Below the pieces are notes generated by a model, which was given only the letters and a program-made list of their open reading frames with translations, was not told where the DNA came from and did not search any database. From positions 59,202 through 105,733 of the forward strand of contig JAPOYT010000157.1 in assembly GCA_026706445.1 (NCBI GenBank): a DNA stretch of 46,532 nucleotides. The letters run 5' to 3'. This document shows, piece after piece, positions 35,269 through 41,650 of this stretch. The position numbers and the translations under genes were made by a program. Each line of letters starts with the position of its first letter. Within the stretch, counting starts at the first letter, position 1. This stretch comes from Chloroflexota bacterium (GTDB taxonomy: Bacteria > Chloroflexota > Anaerolineae > Aggregatilineales > Phototrophicaceae).

Positions 35269-36579
35269 TCACAAGCTGATGATATTCCCGCCATTGCGGT
35301 CGCGGTAGACGTGGCGAGTATCCACTATGGCATCGCTGTACCGCGCGATTTCTTCCCAGTTGAAGACGGAATGATCGGTGACGATGACCACGCAATGCGC
35401 GTCTTGCAGCAGTTGCGCGCTCATGTCCCGCGAATGCAGACGGACATCGCTCTCCAGCTGAATCTGCGGCACGTGCGGATCGCAATAAGCGACTTTGGCG
35501 CCGCGCTGACGCAGCAGGCTGATGATATCCAGCGCCGGGCTCTCGCGCACATCATCGACATTTGCTTTGTACGCTACGCCCAATATCAGTATGCGGGAAC
35601 CACGAACCGCCCGCTCCTGGTCGTTCAGCGCTGCTGTGATTTTGTCAATCACATGGAATGGCATTGATGCATTGATCTCGCTCGCCAATTCGATAAATCG
35701 CGCGTTGTAATTGAGCGTTTTCAGTTTCCAGCTGAGATAATGCGGGTCGACCGGGATGCAGTGCCCGCCGAGACCTGGTCCGGGATAAAAGGGCATATAG
35801 CCGAATGGCTTGGTGGCGGCCGCCTGGATGACTTCCCAGACATCGACATCCAGCTTGTCGCACATCAGCGCCATCTCGTTTACCAGCGCGATATTGACGG
35901 CGCGGAAGGTGTTTTCCAGCAGCTTGACCATTTCCGCCGCCGTTGGCGATGAAACAGCAATCACTCGGTCTGCTGCCGCGCTATAGAGCGCGGTCGCGGC
36001 TTCGATGCATGCAGCCGTAATCCCGCCTACAACCTTGGGCGTATTGCGCACGTTGAACTTGGTGTTGCCAGGATCAATGCGCTCAGGCGAGTAGGCGATG
36101 AAGATATCTTGGCCGACGGTGAGATCGCTGCCGACCATTTCCGGCAGAATGACTTCTTCAGTCGTCCCTGGATATGTTGTGCTTTCGAGGACGATCAGCA
36201 TGCCTGGACGCCGAATGGCTGCTATCGACCGCGTCGCCTGGTTGATGTAGGACATATCCGGGTCGCGCGTTTTTCGCAGCGGCGTCGGCACGCAAATGCT
36301 GATGGCATCCACATGCTGCAAGTCATCGTAGCAGCAAGTCGCGGCGAGATTCCCTGTGTCGACCAGCCGGCGGACGCGCTCGTTGGCAACATCGTCAATA
36401 TAGCTGCATCCGCAGTTGATCTGCCCCACCTTGTCAGTGTCAACATCCATGCCGGTAACACGGAAACCGGATTCAGCGAATTCGACCGCCAGCGGCAGCC
36501 CGACATAGCCTAAGCCGACAACGCCGATCCTCGCCTCGCGGTCGCGGATTTTTTGCAGTAAATCCTGCTTATAGCCCAT
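35269..36579 (-). CDS. nucleotide-sugar 6-dehydrogenase (UDP-GlcNAc / UDP-ManNAc type)
   Basis: The enzyme oxidises C6 of a UDP-sugar to the acid in two NAD-dependent steps. RIGVVGLGYVGLPLAVEFAE is the NAD-binding fold, VLESTTYPGTTEE the next conserved segment, and GPGLGGHCIPVDPHYL contains the catalytic cysteine. The C-terminal domain begins ILILGVAYKANVDDVRESPA. These features fit WbpA/WecC-type enzymes better than UDP-glucose dehydrogenase. I prefer the second ATG (36579) because AGGA is properly spaced before it; an ATG at 36585 adds two residues. It is first in the glycan cluster, downstream of a TATAAT box. Confidence 0.93.
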   Translation of the reverse strand: MGYKQDLLQKIRDREARIGVVGLGYVGLPLAVEFAESGFRVTGMDVDTDKVGQINCGCSYIDDVANERVRRLVDTGNLAATCCYDDLQHVDAISICVPTPLRKTRDPDMSYINQATRSIAAIRRPGMLIVLESTTYPGTTEEVILPEMVGSDLTVGQDIFIAYSPERIDPGNTKFNVRNTPKVVGGITAACIEAATALYSAAADRVIAVSSPTAAEMVKLLENTFRAVNIALVNEMALMCDKLDVDVWEVIQAAATKPFGYMPFYPGPGLGGHCIPVDPHYLSWKLKTLNYNARFIELASEINASMPFHVIDKITAALNDQERAVRGSRILILGVAYKANVDDVRESPALDIISLLRQRGAKVAYCDPHVPQIQLESDVRLHSRDMSAQLLQDAHCVVIVTDHSVFNWEEIARYSDAIVDTRHVYRDRNGGNIISL

Positions 36580-36626
36580 AGCCATCCTATGTGAAAGCGG
36601 CAGCGCAGCGCGATTTTGCTACGCTC

Positions 36627-36632
36627 ATTATA
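36627..36632 (-). promoter_or_regulatory. -10 box of the glycan-cluster promoter
   Basis: A perfect TATAAT lies on the minus strand about 45 bp before the dehydrogenase start. I see no good -35 hexamer at 16-18 bp, so the promoter may need an activator or another recognition element. Confidence 0.5.
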
Positions 36633-36648
36633 CACGCTACAGACAGCA

Positions 36649-36790
36649 TCAGCGGATGCCGCTGCGGGCAAAGCTTTCGACAAACTGACGTTGGAAGAGC
36701 AGAAACAGGATGACGAGCGGCGCAGGTCACTGTCGCCAACTGCGCCAGCAAGACGCCAGCGACGAAGATGATGCTGTTGGCGTAGTGCAT
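36649..36790 (-). pseudogene. remnant of a carbohydrate ABC transporter permease (MalG-like)
   Basis: Two fragments in different frames resemble binding-protein-dependent sugar permeases. NSIIFVAGVLLAQLATVT looks like a membrane segment from the first half. LVILFLLFQRQFVESFARSG, ending IR and a stop codon, is the typical C-terminus of MalG-family permeases. The EAA loop and several membrane segments between them are missing, and the joint is out of frame. This is therefore a deletion remnant, with no binding protein or partner permease nearby. The -10 box of the glycan promoter lies just past its end. Confidence 0.6.
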
Positions 36791-36810
36791 TGCCCCTGTG
36801 ATTTGCCTTT

Positions 36811-36838
36811 GGGGCGCGACTTGAAAGAGCCGCGCCCC
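36811..36838. terminator. GC-rich hairpin, possible terminator of the ABC exporter operon
   Basis: GGGGCGCG and CGCGCCCC form a perfect 8-bp stem around 12 bases, about 85 bp after the last ABC gene on the minus strand. There is no long T-run, so termination would be weak or factor-assisted. The remaining gap between the permease remnant and the ABC gene holds nothing else recognisable. Confidence 0.4.
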
Positions 36839-36922
36839 TTGATTGGGGAACGGATCAACCGACCATTATAGCGAGCATAACGATTGTAAGCCGAATGCGC
36901 AAATGGTTCGAGAGCTGCGCGC

Positions 36923-37729
36923 TCAGATGCCAATATCGCGCCGCTCGTAACGGTAGAGCGAAGCCGCCACCAGGGCCGCGGATACAATCACGAATCCGGC
37001 GATATGGGGCCAGATGAAGCCCTGCGAAAGGATATCCCCGGCATTGTAATAGGTCAGGAAGGAAACGACGCCGATGGACTCGGCGACAGTCCCTTCAGCC
37101 GCTAAACCGATCGTTTGCAGCATATAGCTGACGATGACAAAGGCGGTGACAATGCCAAGCGCCACCGTCCGCCGCCGAACCAGCACCGCGATCAACACCG
37201 TTGCCGCCATGATGAAAACCATCAGCGGGATGAGATAAAACGTGACTTCCGCCAGGCGCAGGACGTCCAGTTCGACGCCGCCGAGGAATACGCCGAGGTG
37301 CAATCCCAGGTAAATCAGAAGGACAACGCCAACGCAGCTGACACCGTACGCGAGGAACTTTTCGATGACAACGCGCGCTCTCTCCACTGGCAGGCTGAGC
37401 AGCACATCCATCGTGCCGCTGTCTTCCTCGTTTGCCGTGACGCGCATGCCCATGACGACCGGATACACGGCGAATATCAGCGCCGATTTGCCGAAAAATC
37501 CGATGGCGACGAAGCCTTCATTGGTAGCGAATATCTCCAACTCTTGGCCGACCCCGATCATGGCGAGGATCACGGGCGGAAAGCTCTCCAGCAGTTTGCG
37601 CATATCTTGCATATTGAAAAGCGGCACCATGATGACGACCAGCAGCGCCATCGCCGCCAAGCCGACGCCCCAATAAACCATTTGCTTCCAGGTCGTTTTC
37701 AGGGTTTCGAGGAATACGGAACCGATCAT
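36923..37729 (-). CDS. ABC-2 type transporter permease (second of a pair)
   Basis: A 268-residue membrane protein with about six hydrophobic segments. It opens IGSVFLETLKTTWKQMVYWG and ends YRYERRDIGI. ANEEDSGTMDVLLSLPVERA is the conserved cytosolic element typical of ABC-2 permeases that follow CcmA/NatA-like ATPases. It is similar in length, start and end to the preceding permease, so the pair arose by duplication. GGAGG precedes the ATG. I disregard an upstream in-frame extension that reads antisense-like sequence of the neighbour. Substrate unknown; relatives export drugs, lipids or antibiotics. Confidence 0.88.
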   Translation of the reverse strand: MIGSVFLETLKTTWKQMVYWGVGLAAMALLVVIMVPLFNMQDMRKLLESFPPVILAMIGVGQELEIFATNEGFVAIGFFGKSALIFAVYPVVMGMRVTANEEDSGTMDVLLSLPVERARVVIEKFLAYGVSCVGVVLLIYLGLHLGVFLGGVELDVLRLAEVTFYLIPLMVFIMAATVLIAVLVRRRTVALGIVTAFVIVSYMLQTIGLAAEGTVAESIGVVSFLTYYNAGDILSQGFIWPHIAGFVIVSAALVAASLYRYERRDIGI

Positions 37730-37740
37730 CGCGGAACCTC

Positions 37741-38547
37741 CTAAACGCCGATATCGCGGCTGACGAACATTTTGAGTGATAAGGCGAATCCGACAAGTAC
37801 GGCGATGAGCACGATGACGGAGTCCACTGGGTCGTAGGCGCCGATAACGAAGGCTTCGCCCTGAATATAGCTGAAGTACGATAGGCTCTCCATCAGATCG
37901 GCAATGGCGCCGCCCGCCGATGCGCCGATGACATTGAATACATAACTGACGACGACGAAGGCCGCCGAGGCGCCAATCGCCACAGCACGCCGGCGCAGCA
38001 CAGTCGTCAGCAGGCAGGTTACCGTCATTGCCAACAGCGTGCCCGGATACAGATTCATAATGCTCTTGAAGATCACGTCCTGCGGCGCGTCGATGTTCAT
38101 GCCGATGATTCCAGCGACGGTGATCAACGCGCAAAGCACAACTATCCCCAAGCCAATCAGCGCGTAGCCGATCCAACGTTCAAGCATATAGGCGCTACGC
38201 GATATCGGCAGCGAAAGGATCACATCCATTACGCCGGACTGCTCGTCGTTGGCGGTGATGTTCAATCCGGCCATCACCGCGAATATCGATAAGAAAATGG
38301 CCGCTTCCGAGACAAAGATTGAAACGATCCAGCCTTCCGAAGTGGTAAACAGCGCCAAATCGCTGGCGCCAAATGCCTGCAGCAGGGCGGGCGGCATGGC
38401 TTTAAACAGATCGGCGTAACCGGAAATGATATCCGGGCTCATGGCGATGAAGTCGATGTACAGCCCCAGTACGCCAAGCCCCAGTCCCCAATAAAGAATC
38501 TGCTTCCAGGATGTGCGCAGCGTGTTCCCAATTACGATGCCGCTCAT
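37741..38547 (-). CDS. ABC-2 type transporter permease (first of a pair)
   Basis: A 268-residue membrane protein with about six hydrophobic segments, opening IVIGNTLRTSWKQILYWGLG and ending KMFVSRDIGV. ANDEQSGVMDVILSLPISRS corresponds exactly to the cytosolic element of its neighbour. Its start overlaps the stop of the ATPase gene (ATGA), and its stop lies 11 bp before the second permease, so all three are translated from one message. Together with the paralogue it probably forms a heterodimeric channel powered by the adjacent ATPase. Confidence 0.88.
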   Translation of the reverse strand: MSGIVIGNTLRTSWKQILYWGLGLGVLGLYIDFIAMSPDIISGYADLFKAMPPALLQAFGASDLALFTTSEGWIVSIFVSEAAIFLSIFAVMAGLNITANDEQSGVMDVILSLPISRSAYMLERWIGYALIGLGIVVLCALITVAGIIGMNIDAPQDVIFKSIMNLYPGTLLAMTVTCLLTTVLRRRAVAIGASAAFVVVSYVFNVIGASAGGAIADLMESLSYFSYIQGEAFVIGAYDPVDSVIVLIAVLVGFALSLKMFVSRDIGV

Positions 38548-39479
38548 TGAATCTTCTCCTTGTCGCCGCTGTAAAATGCCAGGAAGATCTCTTCAAGCGA
38601 TGGTTCTTCCACATGCAGCATTTCGACATAGCCGCCGCTGATCGCCCGTAGCAGCGGATCGAAGTCGCCTATCATGCGCATGCGAATTCGTGTGCCGTTT
38701 GTGCTGACATCAGTGATTGTCGCCATGTTCTCCAACTGTCCCTGCAAGCCAGCCGGCACTGCATCGCGGAAGGTAACATCGACCCAATGGAATTCGACAT
38801 TGGTGATCTTCTCAACTGATTCTACCGCTTTCAATTCGCCATCGCGCAAGATGCCAACACGATCGCAAATCGCCTGCACTTCACTGAGCACGTGAGAGGA
38901 CAGGAAGACGGTTTTGCCCTTGGCGCGGTATTCGTCCATCATATCGTGGAAAGTTTGCTGCACCAGCGGGTCAAGTCCGCCGGTCGGCTCATCGAGAATA
39001 AGCAATTCGGGCGAGTGCATCATCGCGACAACAAGTCCTAGCTTGCGTTTATTGCCGGAGGAAAGATCGCGCACGCGCTTGGTCTTGTCCAAATCGAGGC
39101 GCTCCGCCAGTTCATCGGCGTGTTTCGCAATGCCGCGCGCATCGCCGCGTACACTGGCGACATAGTGAATGATCTGATCGCCCGTGCGCCCCTCCCACAA
39201 GCTGAGTTCGCCGGGCAAAAAGCCAATCCGCCGGTGAATCTCGACGCTGTCGGCGCGAATGTCCATGCCAAAGATGCTGGCGGAACCGGCGCTCGGGCGG
39301 ATGAGATCAAGCAGCAAGCGAATTGTGGTCGTCTTGCCGGCGCCGTTCGGTCCCAGGTAGCCGAAGATTTCACCGCGCATCACCGACAGATCGAGGCGAT
39401 TTAGCGCTAATGTCTGCTTGCTGCCCGAGCCATAGCTCTTCGAAAGTCCGCTGATCTCGATAACTGATTCGGTCCCCAT
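38544..39479 (-). CDS. ABC transporter ATP-binding protein (exporter type)
   Basis: The ATPase of the operon, 311 residues. Walker A is GPNGAGKTTTIRLL (about residues 43-56), the signature is LSSGNKRKLGL, Walker B is LLILDEPTGGLDPL, and the switch histidine is in FLSSHVLSEV. The C-terminal 90 residues form the extra domain usual in NatA/CcmA-like drug or antibiotic exporters. The signature LSSGN replaces the more common LSGGM or LSGGQ. AGGAG precedes the ATG. It is the first gene behind a consensus promoter. Confidence 0.94.
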   Translation of the reverse strand: MGTESVIEISGLSKSYGSGSKQTLALNRLDLSVMRGEIFGYLGPNGAGKTTTIRLLLDLIRPSAGSASIFGMDIRADSVEIHRRIGFLPGELSLWEGRTGDQIIHYVASVRGDARGIAKHADELAERLDLDKTKRVRDLSSGNKRKLGLVVAMMHSPELLILDEPTGGLDPLVQQTFHDMMDEYRAKGKTVFLSSHVLSEVQAICDRVGILRDGELKAVESVEKITNVEFHWVDVTFRDAVPAGLQGQLENMATITDVSTNGTRIRMRMIGDFDPLLRAISGGYVEMLHVEEPSLEEIFLAFYSGDKEKIQ

Positions 39480-39545
39480 GCTTTTCTCCTGGTCGCCAGC
39501 GAAACGGCGCTTGGCTTGCTTTTAATGCGCCTGCGATACACTATG

Positions 39546-39575
39546 ATTATAGACCTAGCCCAAAATCGCTGTCAA
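39546..39575 (-). promoter_or_regulatory. consensus sigma-70 promoter of the ABC exporter operon
   Basis: On the minus strand, perfect TTGACA and perfect TATAAT are separated by 18 bp, about 65 bp before the ATPase start. It is the best promoter match in the window. A mobile element begins 20 bp upstream of its -35 box. Confidence 0.8.
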
Positions 39576-39594
39576 CGAAAATCGCCCTGCGCCC

Positions 39595-39840
39595 CAGGGC
39601 AATCGCATCAAATTATTTTTTTCACCACAGAGGCGCCGAGGACACAGAGTTTAAGTTTTATCAGGGCAAAACCCCTCTGAAAGCTACGTGCTAATGGGCG
39701 AAGATGCTCCTAAATTGAAGTGCAGTTCCCCAAAATAATAACTGAAAGCCTTTTCTCTGTGCTCTCTGTGTCTCTGTGGTTAGAGTTGAGTTTGTTTTAT
39801 GTTCATCGCAGAACATATTCATTTTGGTGCGATTGCCCTG
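39595..39840. mobile_element. IS-derived element with CAGGGCAATCGCA ends and 10-bp target duplication
   Basis: The left end CAGGGCAATCGCATCAAA is repeated in inverse at the right end (CAGGGCAATCGCACCAAA on the other strand, one mismatch in 18). Identical direct repeats CCCTGCGCCC abut both ends (39585-39594 and 39841-39850). The element is 246 bp with no transposase and is probably a deletion derivative of an insertion sequence with 9-12 bp duplications; I do not assign a family. The interior holds the CACCACAGAGG inverted module. It lies between serS and the ABC exporter promoter. Confidence 0.88.
39619..39785. repeat. inner inverted module (copy C)
   Basis: The left arm TTCACCACAGAGGCGCCGAG continues GACACAGAG. 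The right arm, on the opposite strand, reads AACCACAGAGACACAGAGAG followed by CACAGAG. It is the same pattern as in copies A and B, nested here inside a clearly bounded element with different ends. The sequence between the arms has no recognisable gene. Confidence 0.6.
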
Positions 39841-39881
39841 CCCTGCGCCCCCGAAGATTGGGGGTAAGCGCGCTTCAGCCC

Positions 39882-41294
39882 TTAGTCGATGATTTCGGCG
39901 CCGCCCAGATAAGACCGCAGCGCCATGGGGATCTCGATGCTGCCATCCGCCCGCTGATAATTCTCCATGATGGCGATCATGACGCGGGGCGTCGCCAGAC
40001 CGCTGCCGTTGAGCGTGTGCAGGTAGCGCGTCTTGCGCGTGCCGCTCGGGTAATAGCGCAGCATCGCCCGCCGCGCCTGGAATGCTTCCGTATTGCTGCA
40101 CGAGCTGACTTCGAGCCATTCTTCGCAACCGGGCGACCACATCTCGATATCGTATTTCTTGGTCGCGCCAAAACCAAGGTCGCCGGTCACAATCTCCAGC
40201 CGGCGATAGGGGATCTCCAGCGCGGCGCAGATCGCTTCCGCCTGAGTTGTTATCGTCTCCAGCTCGTCATAGCTGGTTTCGGGCGTGGTGAATTTGAACA
40301 TCTCCACCTTCTCGAATTGATGCACGCGCTTGATGCCGCGCACATCGCGCCCGGCGCTGGTTTTCTCGCTGCGGAAGCAGGGCGAATGCGCCACATAGTT
40401 CAAAGGCAAATTCGCTTCTTCCAGGATTTCATCGCGGTGCAAATTGGTGATGGCGACTTCGGCCGTTGGCAGCAGATACTTATCTTCATCGGCGATTCCG
40501 AAGACCGTGTCCTGAAACTTGGGAAACTGCCCAGCGCCGACCAGCATATCGCTGTGCACGATATAGGGAACATAAACCTCGCGATAGCCATTCTCACGCG
40601 CCATATCGAGGAAGAAACTGATCAAAGCTCGCTGCAAGCGCGCCCCCCAACCCTTGAGCGTATAGTAACGGCTGCCGGACAATTTGACGCCGCGCTCGAA
40701 GTCGATGATGTCCAGCGCCGGACCCAGCTCCCAATGCGGCTTGGGTTCGAAATCGAATTCGCGTAAGGTTCCCTGCATTGGACCGGGGACGTTTTCCTCT
40801 TCGCTTTCGGCGACCGGTACGCTCACGTGCGGTAGATTGGGCAGCCAGAGCATGTTCTCTTGCAGTTCGGCCTCGATCGCATCAATCTGATTAAAGCCTT
40901 TCTCGATGCTGTCGCCCATATTGCGAAGTTCGGCGATAAGCGCGTCGAATGCGGCCTTGACGTTTGCCTGCTCGTCGTTTCCGGCCGGCTCGGCGCCATC
41001 CATTAGCCGGCTCGCGCGTTCATAATCCTCGCCGCCAAGCGCCGCCGCCGCCATTCCTGCCCGATTCGCTTTTTCAGCTTCAGACATGGTCTTGTTTCCG
41101 CGCAGCCTGCCCATTGCGCGGTTGAGTTTGTTGCGCGCCGCCTGCGCTGTTTCAACGCGCGTTCGCGTCTCGCGCCGCTGAATATCCAAGGCGACGATGG
41201 AATCAATGCGTCCCAGCGCGCCCTCGTCATTCAGCTTGGCTATTTCTTCCTTGACCCAATCCGTCTTATTGCGAATCAGCGCAATATCGAGCAT
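39882..41294 (-). CDS. serS: seryl-tRNA synthetase
   Basis: This class II enzyme charges serine to tRNA-Ser. After MLDIALIRNKTDWVKEEIAK comes the long coiled-coil arm that reads the tRNA variable arm. Motif 2 is FRSEKTSAGRDVRGIKRVHQ with the following FEKVEMF, and motif 3 is TLNGSGLATPRVMIAIMENY. At 470 residues it is about 45 longer than E. coli SerRS; the extra length is in the arm (about residues 45-125). I chose the ATG that starts the conserved sequence; a longer in-frame extension upstream is not conserved. A GGAG lies 12 bases before the ATG. No T-box leader is visible. Confidence 0.96.
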   Translation of the reverse strand: MLDIALIRNKTDWVKEEIAKLNDEGALGRIDSIVALDIQRRETRTRVETAQAARNKLNRAMGRLRGNKTMSEAEKANRAGMAAAALGGEDYERASRLMDGAEPAGNDEQANVKAAFDALIAELRNMGDSIEKGFNQIDAIEAELQENMLWLPNLPHVSVPVAESEEENVPGPMQGTLREFDFEPKPHWELGPALDIIDFERGVKLSGSRYYTLKGWGARLQRALISFFLDMARENGYREVYVPYIVHSDMLVGAGQFPKFQDTVFGIADEDKYLLPTAEVAITNLHRDEILEEANLPLNYVAHSPCFRSEKTSAGRDVRGIKRVHQFEKVEMFKFTTPETSYDELETITTQAEAICAALEIPYRRLEIVTGDLGFGATKKYDIEMWSPGCEEWLEVSSCSNTEAFQARRAMLRYYPSGTRKTRYLHTLNGSGLATPRVMIAIMENYQRADGSIEIPMALRSYLGGAEIID

Positions 41295-41404
41295 GCTATC
41301 TAGTTCTCCGGGTGATTTTGTCAATTGTGAGAATGGAAAGTATTTTGCCGATGACAAGCGCCGTCGGCAATAGCCTTTCGCGCCTCGTATCTCAACGAAT
41401 GAAA

Positions 41405-41614
41405 CTACGAGTCAATGAAAGGAGAGCGCAAAGATTGTCCAGCATTGAAGGCGTCCTGCGCCGATTGCGGCGCGTCGTCAGGTAGGGAGCTGCTAATGTC
41501 TCTGCGGAAACGGCGCCCGGCAATCGCCAGACCAAGGACGATGTTGATGACAATGATCGCATCAAATAGATCCGGTGTGAGGAAGTCGAGGAACATAATC
41601 TTTTCGATCCGCAT
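41405..41614 (-). CDS. small single-pass membrane protein, unknown function
   Basis: A frame of 69 residues between lysS and serS on the same strand. MFLDFLTPDLFDAIIVINIV, then LGLAIAGRRFRRD, describes an amphipathic start, one transmembrane helix and an arginine-rich cytosolic flank. A polar tail follows. It resembles the small hypothetical proteins found beside housekeeping genes in Chloroflexota, but I cannot name a family. The real start may be the ATG of MFLDFL, six codons in. It is 36 bp after lysS, so probably in the same transcript. No clear ribosome-binding site. Confidence 0.5.
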   Translation of the reverse strand: MRIEKIMFLDFLTPDLFDAIIVINIVLGLAIAGRRFRRDISSSLPDDAPQSAQDAFNAGQSLRSPFIDS

Positions 41615-41650
41615 CGTCTTTACGTGTGCGCTTGGGCGAAATGCGCCAAA

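Noticed and set aside
39720..40766. 348-codon open frame opposite serS and the mobile element
   Set aside because: It runs across an element boundary and is antisense to conserved SerRS sequence; no recognisable domains.
41313..41345. TTGACA on the minus strand upstream of serS as a promoter
   Set aside because: No acceptable -10 hexamer lies 16-18 bp downstream, and the expected start would fall at or after the serS start codon.
41295..41404. Possible T-box or other leader before serS or lysS
   Set aside because: No T-box specifier loop, conserved T-box core or antiterminator was visible upstream of either synthetase gene.
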